A stretch of DNA of 64,000 nucleotides from Amylostereum areolatum (lineage: Eukaryota; Basidiomycota; Agaricomycetes; Russulales; Stereaceae). Positions 42,832-54,184 of the stretch are shown here, one piece after another; positions within the stretch are counted from its first letter, which is position 1, and each line of letters starts with the position of its first letter. The notes beneath the pieces were generated by a model. That model saw only the letters and a program-made list of their open reading frames with translations, did no database searches and was not told the origin of the DNA. The stretch is taken from positions 1 through 64,000 of the forward strand of contig SAXG01000113.1 of the NCBI GenBank assembly GCA_012932865.1, given 5' to 3'. The position numbers were made by a program, and so were the translations under genes.

Positions 42832-44621
42832 ATGCCGCCGATCGCAAAGCCTACCCCGGGAGAAAAGTACGATATCGTCTTCATTGGCGGTGGAAGTGGA
42901 GGTTCTGCTGGTTCAGTGCGCTACTGTTCATGGTTGCAGTCGTCTTGCGTGCTGACTGTGCTCTAGCGTCGTGCCGCCTTGTATGGCGCCAAAGCAGCCA
43001 TCATCGAGAAAGATGGGAAGCTCGGGGGCACTTGCGTGAACGTTGGTATGTCTGTTTTGTTGTGAACTCTTGACAGCTTCCTCATATCCCATCTCCTTTA
43101 GGCTGTGTGCCGAAGAAAGTCAGTGCAACGTCGTTCACGCCCTTCTCTCCGTCTTATGTTTTTTTGTGCAGATTATGTGGCACGCCGCCGACATCGCCGA
43201 GAAGTTGCGCCAGGCCAAGGACGGTTACTGCTTCGATGACGTAGCCGCGCCGAACTTCAACTGGAAGACATTCAAGCCCAAACGGGACGCATACATCCGC
43301 TTCCTGAATGGCATCTACGACAGCAACGTCAACAAGGAGGGCGTGGCCTACCACGACGGTTTCGCCAAGCTCACCTCCGCCAACAGCGTCCAGATCACCA
43401 AGGCGGACGGCACCGAGTACTCCATCCAGGCGGACAACATCGTCATCACCACTGGTGGCTACCCCACTATCCCATCGGACAACGACATCCCCGGCGCATC
43501 CCTTGGTATCACTTCCGACGGGTTTTTCGAGCTCGAGGACCAGCCAAAACGCGTCGCGGTCGTCGGTGCCGGATATATCGCCGTCGAGCTCGCCGGCGTG
43601 CTTCATGCCCTCGGCTCGGAAACCCACCTCGTTATTCGACATGACAAGGTCCTCCGCACCTTCGACCCCTCCCTCCAAGATGTTCTGACGCCCTGGATGG
43701 AGCACACTGGCATCAACCTCCACAAGACGAGCAAGGTCGTTAAAGTCGAGGGCAAGCGCGGCAACCTGACCGTCCACCTCGACTCGGGCAAGACGCTCGA
43801 GGTCGAGGAGCTTATCTGGGCCATCGGACGCTCGCCCAGTACCCCAGGCCTCGGTTTGGAAACCGTGGGCGTCAAGACGGATAAGGCGGGCAACATCATC
43901 GTGGACGAGTGGCAGAAGACGAACGTCGAAAACATCTACGCCATTGGCGACGTTCAGGGCAAGGCGTTGCTGACTCCCGTTGCCATCGCCGCTGGAAGGC
44001 GGTTGTCCAACCGACTCTTTGGTGGGGAGAAATACAAGAACGACAAGCTCAGTTACGAGAACATCCCGACCGTCGTCTTCTCGTACGTTCTACACTTTCT
44101 CCGCCTTCAGTGCCTTGTCTTCTTACCCTTCTTCATAGGCATCCTACCATTGGAACTGTCGGACTTACAGAGCCTGAAGCTCGCGAAAAGTACGGGGACG
44201 CTGTGAAGATCTGTGGGTCACTCCTCGTTTCTTTTGTGCCATCATGTGCTCATGATGTTCCAGACAAATCTTCTTTCCGCGCTCTCTTCTTCTCCATGTT
44301 GCCGGCGGAGCACAAAGAGCCGACTATGTACAAGCTCATTGTCGTCGGTGAGGAGGAGCGTGTCGTTGGCGTGCATATCATTGGCCAGGGCAGTGACGAG
44401 GTCATGCAAGGCTTCGGGGTCGCCGTGAAGATGGGCGGTACGTCTTCGTTTTCAGCCCTCTCCACAGATACTAATCGTTGTGTTATGGGGAATAGCTCGC
44501 AAGCAAGACCTGGACGACACAGTCGCCATTCATCCTACGTCTGCCGAAGGTATATACATCTGTTGTTCTCGTTGTTGTACATTTATTGACGTCCTTTGTA
44601 GAGCTCGTCACGTTGCGATGA
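42832..44621 (+). CDS. GLR1: Glutathione reductase (NADPH)
   Basis: ATG at 42832 (MPPIAKPTPGEKYDIV); stop TGA 44619-44621 after ELVTLR. N-terminal FAD-binding GGGSGGSAG; the redox-active disulphide GGTCVNVGCVPKK is assembled across two introns (43046-43101 region); NADPH-binding VVGAGYIAVELAGVLHALGS (43560-43615); FAD/central AIGDVQGKALLTPVA (43950); dimer interface with C-terminal catalytic HPTSAEE split by the last intron (44555-44602). It reduces oxidised glutathione with NADPH in cytosol and mitochondria, keeping the thiol pool reduced. No mitochondrial presequence is evident at this start. All motifs are intact, and length is normal for the family at about 480 residues after splicing of seven or so introns. 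Confidence 0.93.
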
Positions 44622-45031
44622 ATGATCACTTTCAATCCGGGTGGAATAAGAACACAGTGTACGATAGTCGCCCATTCCTACGTAGTTTTAGTAGCATTGC
44701 ATATCAGTGTTATAAAGTACCTTCCCCGCGGCCAGATAGGATATCAGTGAGGGTTGGCAAGGCCTTCTGCGCAATTGCTTCCATTCTATCTGAGCCTCGT
44801 GTCGGTGTTTGTACTTGGCTGTGTACTTTTCAATAATACTGTCACACCCTCCGACCCCACCGCAGCATATATTCATTCCCTTGGACCCTTGAATGGTCAC
44901 CCTTTTGCAGGGATTCGAAGCCCAAGATTCGATTTTCATTCCACCCCCACGTATCCCGAACATATGGTATGTAAGCACCCCACCCGAACGCGCGACGAAG
45001 AGGCATTGATTTCTGTCAGATATCTACCGTC
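44622..45031. other. Intergenic, no supported gene
   Basis: 3' flank of GLR1. An open frame at 44754 encodes a hydrophobic run (LLPFYLSLVSVFVLGC) but begins with TTG and has no other support. Confidence 0.45.
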
Positions 45032-46210
45032 ATGACTGCAGACGAAACTGGTTCATCTAATATCTTATTGTCTGATCAACCCGAAGACCTGGGCGCATCG
45101 TATCGCTCCCTTCCCATAGACCTCGTTGACTGAATTGATACTAGGGGAATTCTGGCATGATCTGCTACTGGAGCCGGAGAGTGTGGGGGATTGGAATGCG
45201 GCCATTGTGCTGCTCCAGGTTTCGGCGGTCTTTCGGGCCCTTACGGTGAACTTTGAAGTGCATGGATCCATTATGGGGCGGAAGGGTCATAGAGGATGGA
45301 GCAAAGTGCGTAATTCCATGTTGTCGTAGACGTGCTTCTAACAATGTTGGCGTTTCCTTTAGTATCAGACAGACGCTATCCCTCCTGCGCCGCTACTCAG
45401 AGGTCGCAAAATTAACCCCTACGAAGCTGAATACGTCACCGGTACTTACCACCATATGTCGGCCATTCCTTGGTACAAGACTCCAAAGTCCCCGTCGTGG
45501 ACGTCGTGATGTGCATTATCAGGCACTGTGCGGGCGTGCGCATATACGAACAGGGGCGGGGTGGTATGGCCATCGCCCACAGCATGATCGCTGTGGTCGA
45601 CCTACGTCTTGCTCTTGAACGTTATAAAACGTTCTCGAACAGTGCGAAAGTTGTGAGCGGAGCAATAGCCGATTACATGACCGAGCGTTTCCTACCGTGG
45701 TGGAGGGGTGCGAAACACTTATTACGCCTTCCTTTCACCTGTCACCTAAATTACTCCCCGTAGCGGTCATCCTTTCGTCGTTCATCGGTGTCCTTGGCCG
45801 GATTGTCATCGGCAGGCCGACCCGGAAGAATCAGTTATACTCGTACGTCTCTTGTTCCGGCCATATCTGAGCTACTACCGGCAGTTGACACCTTGAAATA
45901 GCTTCTATTGCTGCGTGACTCTCACAGCGAGGTGGCTGACCGGGTCTTGGACATGATCAAAGATCTGCAAGAATTCTTCTCCGATATTGCTTTGTTCATG
46001 GGTCTTCCCCCCGCCGCCCTCGACCGCGACATCACCACGGATGAATACGGGCTTCTTCAGGACACTTGGGATTCTCTCGCTGCGATATTCAGAGTATTCA
46101 AGGATCGGTTTCCCGACCGGGCGGCAATATGGGAGCCTGTGTTTAGATCCTTGATGTCTACAGCCGATGGAGAAAGGCTTTTTACTGGACCGCCTTCACA
46201 CGCAGAATGA
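45032..46210 (+). pseudogene. Unrecognised gene, frame disrupted
   Basis: ATG at 45032 (MTADETGSSNILLSD) runs to TGA at 45129-45131, yet a protein-like continuation (LGEFWHDLLLEPESVGDWN) follows one frame over. Other pieces are YQTDAIPPAPLLRGRKINPY (45363), VPVVDVVMCIIRHCAGVRIY (45489), a hydrophobic LLPVAVILSSFIGVLGRIVI (45757), and a final exon with SEVADRVLDMIKDLQEFFSD to a stop at 46208-46210. At least two junctions lack splice sites, so decay or sequencing errors are likely. No family recognised; a helical, possibly membrane-attached fungal protein. Confidence 0.4.
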
Positions 46211-47063
46211 GCAGCCGATGAAGAATCGGCACACCAACGGGTTTTCTAAATCTGTGGGGATCAAAGCCTTCCTATATGTGTACACTGACGTTACAGTGCG
46301 ACATTGACAGTGCGGTATAACTTTTGACGATGGTGCAGCTCCTTGGGAAGGCTCTACGTTTGCCATTCGTGGTTCTCACCGTCAAGTCTACATACGGTGC
46401 TTCATCTGGAACATTGATATTGCAATTCCCTTGTTCTTCCGTCCAAGACGTGAACTGGTGTTTATACCCTTGTACTTTGGTCAATGGGTCAATCGGGCGA
46501 TCCTTGCGGCCACTACCCATATTGGGTATAAGCTCTCCATCAGGATAACCCCACTCTGCAAATCTCGTGCAAACGCCTGCTATATAGCAGGGGGTTCTCT
46601 AATGCATGCAAACCGTCGCTAGAAGTGTTTCACGACGTTCACACGGTCTCCTCAACAGCTTTCAGGACGTTCTCACGGTCTGCGAGCCCTCTTCCGAGGC
46701 TCTTCGAAAGCCTTCAGTACGTTCTCACGGTCTGCAGAGGCTCTTCGACAGCCTTCAGCACATTCTCACGGTCGTGTCGGACGTTGAGTCTATTAAGAAC
46801 ACCACGTGCCTTAGAAGCCCTTGCCAGCGCGCACAGGGAACTTTCGACTTAGCATTTCTTTTGTTTCTCACCACCATCATCGCTGCCGCCGCGTCGCGTC
46901 ACTCGACACCCCCTCCGTCTTTTCTTCAACACCAGTAACCCTCATCATATACACACCATTTCATCATTGCGCCCTTCCGGAGAAAATCCTATGGGCATTG
47001 TGAAGGAGAGTAGTGGTCGGGTGGTTGGTCGAGGCTCAAATAGCCGCCGCTCTTGACATCAAC
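46211..47063. other. Intergenic apart from the tandem repeat
   Basis: ORF 46606-46938 reads through the repeat and ends in a hydrophobic segment, but the repeat keeps no codon periodicity, so I do not call it a gene. Confidence 0.4.
46630..46780 (+). repeat. Imperfect tandem repeat
   Basis: ACGTTC(T/A)CACGGTCTGC...CTCTTCGACAGCCTTCAG recurs about four times with unit lengths of 32 to 52 bp, each unit carrying TTCACACGGTC or TTCTCACGGTC. It lies in a region without a supported gene (46211-47063). Confidence 0.7.
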
Positions 47064-47469
47064 ATGCCGCGGAGTCCTACCGAGGTACGTGTTGCTTCAT
47101 TCTTTCCCCAATCCCTTGTCCATACGCTTAGTATGTCTGGTGCTGTGCTAATGACGTAGCATTCAGTTTACAGAAGACTGCTGCGCCTGCCACTGTCAAC
47201 TCAAGTGCAGTGATGACCTTGTTGTCACCTTCAAGTTCAGCGGTTTCCGTTATCACCGTTCGCCATCTCTACACACGCGGAATGCCCTCACAAGACCATT
47301 CCTCCCCACGGACGACATCCGGCATCCGTGTGTTTCATGTCACGATGTGGAGATCTCGCGCGTGGCTAGCATTGGGGATAGAAGAACCTACACTTTCTCA
47401 CTTTCGCACCAGCACCCACTGCATGTTGTAGTCATAGTTTGCAATGCATATCGTGATTCATATATATAA
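47064..47469 (+). CDS. Small Cys-rich protein, hypothetical, one intron
   Basis: ATG at 47064 (MPRSPTE), intron 47085-47166 (GTACGT...CATTCAG, 82 nt), then an exon in phase starting FTEDCCACHCQLKCSDD and containing HPCVSCHDVE, to TAA at 47467-47469. About 107 residues with eight or more Cys. No ATG lies earlier in the frame. The CCACHC...C and CVSC groups could bind metal or form disulphides; no signal peptide. Could be a chance ORF. Confidence 0.35.
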
Positions 47470-47709
47470 CATTCCGGCGTAGCAAAGCTGAATAGTACCG
47501 AGGAGCGGGGATAGTGCCTGGCTGTAGTGAACGGTTCTGAGCTGCAGTGAGCAGACTGTGAGCAACATTTTGCCCAGCTGTTGTGCAAATTTGGTGCTAA
47601 CTGAGTGCTAATTAGCGGGGGGTTCTCTAAAGCCACCAAACTGCTAATCTGCTAAGTTTGCACTGATTAGGTGTGATTTGCAAGGGGGGTTTTCCCAGAG
47701 TCGACGAGC

Positions 47710-47717
47710 TATATATA
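47710..47717 (+). promoter_or_regulatory. TATA box of the 47776 gene
   Basis: TATATATA 60 bp before the ATG. Confidence 0.5.
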
Positions 47718-47775
47718 CTAATTCCACTCTCCCTTTTCTTCCCCGTCTCGCTACAATTACTCCCGTTCGCTAGCA

Positions 47776-48681
47776 ATGTCCCTACAAGTAACGCCTACCC
47801 CCCTTCTGGAACATATCCATGAGATCTTCTCGACAGGCCAATATCCCCCCTGCCCCCCAAATGTGGAGAAAGGCACCCGTATAGCCCTTTACACTGCCGA
47901 AAGGACTCCAGTCGCCTCGGCCACCGCCAAGGGAGGAGGCTCTAGGCGTTTCCGACGCGATATTATCAAGCTCTTCATGGTTCGCAATACCCCTCCTCCA
48001 TCGGATGTATACTTATCGCCATCACAGAGGCAAAACGCCGGAAGCGCTCCTCCAATGCATGTATTCAACGACAGTAGGAACTGCACGTTTAATGAAGCTA
48101 GCGGAGATGGGAGATTCTGGCCGCTCGCCACTGAGGACCACGCACTCGCTCAAGAATATTCCACGCAACGCGCTCCCAAAAAGTCCGACGCCCCTCCTCA
48201 ACCGGTCCTATATATTCCTATCCCGGTGCTAGAACGTATATCGCAGAACCCCCTCGGGTCTGGTCAACTTACGATCCCGGTTACGCAGAACTTGGATCCT
48301 CGTGGCAGTATCGAGGAGGTGCATGTGTTTGTACAGTGTCCCGACGAGGAGTCTATGGCCGAGTACAAGGGAGCGTATCGCCTCATCGTGGACCGAAAAT
48401 CGCAGTTCACTAGAGAGCACTGGAGAGCGGCTCGGGAATACCCGACGTACTGGACTCGCCTACAACTGGGACCGCTTCCAGCCGGCCCCGGCGAGAGGGG
48501 TACGACGCCCCTCTTGAACTTCGTGAAACACATGCACGATGAGGTCAAAGTGCGCGATATGGGTGGATTTGTGTACTTTCCCAGCCTGCGGCCAATTACA
48601 ATGAAGCGCGTGGGCTTTGACGAAGATTTACTAACGAGGATGGAGGAGCTGACGATTGAGGTGGAGTTGATTGGGAGTTGA
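47776..48681 (+). CDS. Single-exon protein of unknown function
   Basis: Uninterrupted 301-residue ORF from ATG 47776 (MSLQVTPTPLLEHIHEIF) with a TATA box 60 bp upstream. Mixed composition typical of a folded protein, no signal peptide, no transmembrane segment, no low complexity. Recognisable stretches include GSRRFRRDIIKLFMVRNTPP, VLYIPIPVLERI and a charged C-terminus (RMEELTIEVELIGS). It lacks the introns common in its neighbours, which may suggest retroposition or a recently evolved gene. I know no family match. Confidence 0.65.
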   Translation: MSLQVTPTPLLEHIHEIFSTGQYPPCPPNVEKGTRIALYTAERTPVASATAKGGGSRRFRRDIIKLFMVRNTPPPSDVYLSPSQRQNAGSAPPMHVFNDSRNCTFNEASGDGRFWPLATEDHALAQEYSTQRAPKKSDAPPQPVLYIPIPVLERISQNPLGSGQLTIPVTQNLDPRGSIEEVHVFVQCPDEESMAEYKGAYRLIVDRKSQFTREHWRAAREYPTYWTRLQLGPLPAGPGERGTTPLLNFVKHMHDEVKVRDMGGFVYFPSLRPITMKRVGFDEDLLTRMEELTIEVELIGS

Positions 48682-49140
48682 TTCCGGATGGTGTATACCG
48701 GAGTTAAATAAACATTAATATACATTACTTACCGCTAGCCGTGCTCATGCATTCGAAGAGTTCTTCAACTCGTCGGAACATGTACTTACGCGACCTCAGG
48801 CTGACGCGATGCTTTTACCAAGTCATGTGACCGCGCATCGAACAGCCTTTCTGACTTCGTATTAACTCGTTCACCGACACCGCCAACGTCCAACATATGA
48901 TTCTGAACTCGTTTCCATACTACCTTCTCGGCATGTCATCACCCCCTCCTTTCATCACAGGCGTTTCAGACTGGCAGCCCTACTAAGTACTAAGTACTAC
49001 ATGTTCACTGCCCTCAGCTGAGACCGAAACGCAGCGGTCAAAAAGCGAACCGGACATACGTCAACATCCTAGGATCCTAGACCTCGCAACGTGGATTGCC
49101 ATCAGCATTTCAAAGTATAGTTAACTCACGCGAATAGGAC
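48682..49140. other. Intergenic, no supported gene
   Basis: Short flank between two plus-strand genes. AGTACTAAGTACTAC near 48985 is a small direct repeat. Confidence 0.5.
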
Positions 49141-51041
49141 ATGGATCAGCTTCAGAACGCCTGCCGAGTCTCGCAAGCAACTGACGAGACGGCGCCATCA
49201 AAACTCTTCGTACGTTTTCCAAAACTTGATCGGACCTCTCTTGACATGGCTCCTTTGAATCAGCGTAGCCGCCAATGCCATACAGAAGAACAGTATCAAG
49301 TGTCTGATGACGGCCTACTGGCCTCGTGGACCCTCGTCGACGTGCCATCGTCCAGTCTTCTTCACCAAAACGCCAGTCTCGATATCACTGCTATCACTGT
49401 TGCTAGTTCTGAACCCCAGGAGTTACCCTTTATTTCCGTCACCACCCCTGTCCTATGGTTCTCCATCCCTCCACCACCTTCCCCGAGCAATGCATCTGCA
49501 GCGCTATCCGGATGTTTCACTCCCGAACAATCTACCGGCAACTTCACACCCATCAGCCTCCTACACGCGAGCGACACAAGCTGTATATTTCGCGTCCAAG
49601 AGTGTATTTGTCACAAGGAATATGCGCTCCGCGTATTATCCAAGGCCAAGTTAGAAGAGCAAGGAAGCCCTAATGCGAGGATCCTGTCAGAACAGGAGTT
49701 ACTGCGGAGAATGGACGGAATAGTGGGCGTCCTGCCGCTGCTAGCAAGTTGGCACGATGATGCTTTTTGGTTCTTTCTTACGGTATGTCAGTCGTTGTGC
49801 TCGTACGAAGGGACCGATCATACTTACCGATGTATGGCAGGCCCACCCAACCTATGACAGACTATCTGCTCAACTGGGGAAGTGCGACGAGGCCAAAGCT
49901 GCCTTCTACTTGGCAGAAATCGTACGTTCCACACTCTGCATGCTATCTGCCAGTACGGACACGCTGACTCAAGAACCTCCAGCTCGTTATAATGGATAAA
50001 ATTCGAAAGGCCGGCGGCACCTACGACCGCGTGGAGCTTGAAGACATATTTTTCGACAATGCTGGGCACCTCCTTCTCGCCAATTTAGGAAAGATACAAC
50101 CTTGCGACAATTCGATTTCGGGCGCACGCCCTTCGTCCGATGCAGAAGTCAAGTCGCTTGGGGTCATGGCTCATACACTTCTCCTGGGCCATGTAATCAA
50201 ACCTGCCCTATCTAGCTCTTCATGTTTACCGACTCTTCTTCTTGCCAGCGCCCTTTTTTTCTTGCCAATGGCCGAACGGCCCCTCAAGCAGATTTTTCTT
50301 TCAAAACGGTCGGCGGCAGAGGTCTCAGTCTCGTTGCGCGGGACTTCCTTCGCAAGGTATGCCCATGTATTTCCGTTGGTGCTTGAAATCCTAGACGGAC
50401 GTTCTGTTAATTCTAGGCTTTCAATACGAATGCTTTGAAGCGCCCCAACTTGGCCCAGCTGAGGCTGCACCCTTTCTTTGATGGAATGTGCGTTTTCCGA
50501 TGTGCAATCGCGCACTCTTCATCAACGTCTGACCCGTTGTCTTTGTTGTATCAGTGATTGGAACGCGGTTCAGTCTCGCTCTTCTCCAGCCCCTCCCGTT
50601 CCACGGCAACACGTACCATCTCTTGTTACAGAGCGTCTTGGTCTCCCCTCCGGCATGGCATATACTCCTTCAACGGATCCGTACCCGACCTTCGCGTACA
50701 TCTCCCCCCTACTATCACATCATCCGCGACCGTCATACTTGGCCAAAATCATGAACACCCATCTTAGGTTCCCCAGGAAGGGAGTTTCCAGAAAGGATAG
50801 CCAGCAGCCTGAGACAGCTGGTTTTTATGTGGACGATGCGGTATACACGTCGTCTGCCACGCACCGGCGCGCAGCTCATGCCGCGTGGAGAGCGAAGCTC
50901 AGGCGGTACGAGCTGGCCAGCCCAGATGCCTTCATACTGCCGACTTGCGGACATGAGACAAGGGAGAAGGAACGGACATCTGGTCTTCCTGACAGTGGAG
51001 AGTATCCGGAATGGCTGAGGCGATTTGCCAAATTCGGGTGA
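49141..51041 (+). CDS. AGC-like protein kinase fold with degraded catalytic motifs (pseudokinase)
   Basis: ATG 49141 (MDQLQNACRVSQ). An unstructured N-terminus precedes a kinase-like domain: VAIK-type ALRVLSKAKL (about 49625), hinge region HDDAFWFFLT, then after introns at 49783-49840 and 49922-49980, YDRVELEDIFFDNAGHLL where active AGC kinases have YRDLKPENILLD, and ANLGK where they have DFG. HRD, catalytic-loop Lys/Asn and DFG Asp are therefore all altered. The C-lobe end (ALKRPNLAQLRLHPFFDGID) is kept. The C-terminal tail has FAYISPLL. Probably binds partners rather than phosphorylates. Splice sites near 50195-50270 are less certain. Confidence 0.7.
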
Positions 51042-51130
51042 TCGCGATAGGAAAGTATTGTCAAAACCATATATTCGCATCTAATAATCGTACACCTTGC
51101 CGTGATCCCACATAACCTACTGTACGGAAG

Positions 51131-53173
51131 TCATTCCACCGTTATGAACCATGCATCCGCCCTTTCCTCCACAGAGCGTCCTTTCCTTTTCCTTGCAGCC
51201 TCCTCGCCGTCTGTCGTCACGAGCCCAAACCCGAGTACGCCTCCGGTCCTTTCATCAATCACAAAATCAACATAGCCCAGCTCTTCTGGAGTCTCAAACG
51301 GCCGTCTGTCCCAGCCGTATCCCCACGGGAACAACGAGGTCAGTACCGCATTATACCGATGCTGACTGCCCATGTGGGCAATAGGACTAAACCGGAGATG
51401 GGTCGTCCTTACGCGGGGCCATACTGCGAAGTACTCGGCCTCGTGCGTATCGTTGTGAGCGCCGCCATCTATGGCACGGAAAGACAGGAGTACGTGGCGA
51501 CAATAGCTCGAGGTGTCGAAGGCGCTGCAGAGTATGATGGTACCATAACCCGTGTTGTGGTACGTTCCGGAGAAGTCTGGAGGTGGATCTGGAGGGGCTG
51601 AGGGGCGACTGTTTGTGCACGGTTTTTGGGTACGCGGATAGGTCGGCTCGAACGCAAAAGAGGGGATGGACGCCATGCTGCCGGAGCGATGGCGGAAAGC
51701 CCGACTCAGGAGATCGAATATAATCGAGTTGACGGCTTCCCCCTGCTCGCCAGCGTTGACCAGGACGGCGAGGCCAACCCCTTCTGAGGGCGCGAAGAGC
51801 ACAACTGTTGATACCCCGGGGAGTGACCCGTCGTGCCATACGACCTAGCATGGAGGATGGTGCTCGTAAGTACCTCATGGCGAAGAAGGCTAGAACGGAG
51901 CCTTACGTCGTGCCCAAGATAGGAGGTCCTGAACCAGCCCATTCCATACCCCGTCACAGGGGTCCGACTCGGAACGATGGCATGTGCGGTTGTAATTTCT
52001 CGGAAAACAGCATGGGGGATAACGGGGGTGTTGGTCGATGGATTGACCCCAGCGTGGAGGAGCATCCGAATCCACTTGGCCTAGCACGGAAGGTCGAGTT
52101 AGGTAGGAAGAAACGTCGCAAGGAGAAACGGCTAACAAGGTCCGCCACGCTAGCAATGACGCCGCCCGGACCAGCAACGAGTTCCGTTGTGGCTTCAGAA
52201 AGAGGAAAAGGGATCCGTCTAGCTTGTGGCGTCCAGACGTGGGCCAACTTCCCGGAGTCCAATGCATCGCCCACGCTGTATGTCGAGGACATGTTTAGGG
52301 GAGAAAATATCCTTTCTTGTACGAATCGGGTATAGGGGATTGCAGCATACTTCGCGATGATGTGGCTGCAGAGCATGTACATCTGATGAGATGGTGAATA
52401 TTGGAACGAACACTGAAGGCGAGGAATACATGCCTGATTGTTGTATAGCCATCGCGCACGAAGTTCGTAAGCGGGTCGCAGATATCGCATTCGTGAGACA
52501 ACACTAGACGGCGTGTCGGCACGGTCGTACGAGGCGTCATGTCTATGTATCACGGTCAGCAAGAAGTCCTTGAATTTTGAGAAAAGAAAGAGGGTGACCT
52601 GGGCATCCCCGATACATGGGATAGCACGTCTCTAACGCTCGCCTTTTCTTCCGCCCATCCATCCATCAACCCCCACTCTCCAGGAAGCAGGTCCTTGATT
52701 TTTGTGTCCCAGTCGAAACGCGTCAGACCTTGTGGTAGCGGCGTTGCATTCCTTCCCGCCTCGAAATCGTCCATCAGTATTCCCATGCCAGCGGATAAAA
52801 AAGCTTTCGAGCAGGACGCGAGGAAGACCATGGTCTGGCAGATCAACTTGCTCTTCAGCGGGCTCGACGGGAAGGATCCAGCAGGCATGCTCACGTCGAT
52901 TGTCATGGGTTCGCCCACGTCTGTGCCGATGCCCCAAACAGCATACTCCGTATCGCCTTTTGCGTGCACGACGGTGACGGCGAGGCCAGGGATGAGGTGT
53001 GACCGGGCGAGGTTCTGAAAGAAGTCCAAAAAATCTGGGGTGATGAGTGGGGATCCGGAGCTCGCGGGTACCGAGGTGCTCGTTGGAGATTGGTCCGCGG
53101 TCGACAGTCCTCGAGGCATCCAGAGCGCCAACTGCGCCAACAGAAAGATCAGAGCTAAAACAGCCAAAGTCAT
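51131..53173 (-). CDS. Membrane-anchored serine beta-lactamase/peptidase S12-like protein
   Basis: ATG at 53173 (MTLAVLALIFLLAQLALWMP) gives an N-terminal signal anchor; the frame is open upstream to a TTG at 53272, so an earlier exon is possible. Catalytic SxxK is ASCSKAFLSAG (about 52800), the Tyr motif is YNN (near 52440), and the third motif is HDGSLPG (about 51830, after an intron). This is the class C beta-lactamase / D-aminopeptidase / LACTB fold, used in fungi as esterases, lactonases or peptidases. A C-terminal domain (SGTYHNTGYGTI onward) resembles the beta-barrel appended to many S12 proteins. Five or so introns. Substrate unknown; extracytoplasmic location inferred. Confidence 0.8.
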
Positions 53174-53289
53174 CCAAGGTAAGTGAAAGGGAACAGTTCG
53201 TTGCGTATGATCAAGCTTCCCAGCGGATCGAAACTGATGTTTGAACTGGTCATTCCTTTGAATCAAGGACAACGCATACAGACAAAGGA

Positions 53290-54100
53290 CAGGTGGATGC
53301 TATGAGGGTGTGCCCAACAGTAACAGTTGGCTGGATGTGGTCGACTCAGTCGAGTCGACGTCGTGGCACGGAAAGAGGGAACGTGGGAACATGGCTCGAA
53401 GCTGTTCGAGAGGGTACATGTCCGGCGGCAGCCGGTAGCCAGCTCTCCTGCGACGATCCACGAGCTCTGCTCCGCTCAATATTGCCCCAGTTGAAGATCC
53501 ATATGGTCCCAGCGTCTTCTCCAACATCGATATATGCGCTCATATCCGTGCGATTGCAGGTATATCGATCCTCGGTGCTAAAAATACGCTGTAGACAATG
53601 TCGGTCGCTGTACCGTCGCTACCGTGACCCGCTCGAGAGCTCGGGACACGCGGACGGTCAATGATCGACACCGCCGGACGCCTACTTATCGTTCATTGTT
53701 CATGCAGGGATCATGTGTGAGTGGCTACTTTCAGTGCGATTATCATCCTTCTTAGCCGCTATACTGCTTCGCACAGCGCGCTTTGCGAAATCTTCGATCT
53801 CGGGGGCACATGGAGGCCATGGCGAATATCACGGGATGTCTTGGATGGTGGCGGACACGAACCTCGGGGCCATGCGATTGGCGACATTGCGCTGTCGCAC
53901 TAGGAGTCTATAACGATGCACCTGCAGCTTTCGGCTGTCGAGGTTAGCTTCCGAGACGTATGGACTCTTTACCCGCTGTGGAGTCATCACTCGTGCTCGA
54001 TCTTGCTCGACCCAGATTCGTACCAACATTGGCTGAACGCCCATCCCGGTGGTCTAAGATGTCGCATGCTTCGATTCGACGTGATCTCCCCCCCGCCAGC
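53290..54100. other. Intergenic between divergent genes
   Basis: Upstream regions of the S12-like gene (minus) and the aspartic protease (plus). A minus ORF at 53300-53527 (PLEQLRAMFPRSLFPCHD) might be an upstream exon of the S12-like gene; unproven. Confidence 0.4.
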
Positions 54101-54101
54101 G

Positions 54102-54108
54102 TATAAAG
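54102..54108 (+). promoter_or_regulatory. TATA box of the aspartic protease gene
   Basis: TATAAAG 77-83 bp before the ATG at 54185. Confidence 0.65.
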
Positions 54109-54184
54109 CCCGTCCTCGCATGTCCCAATTCTTCACTGGTCCAGTCCCCAGTTCATCCCCCCACTCCAGCTCTACTTCGTCGCC

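Noticed and set aside
44754..45035. Short ORF with a membrane-like N-terminus
   Set aside because: Begins with TTG and lies in the 3' flank of GLR1; no splice sites or conservation visible.
46632..46790. CRISPR-like array
   Set aside because: Units vary in length and have no spacers; it is an imperfect eukaryotic tandem repeat.
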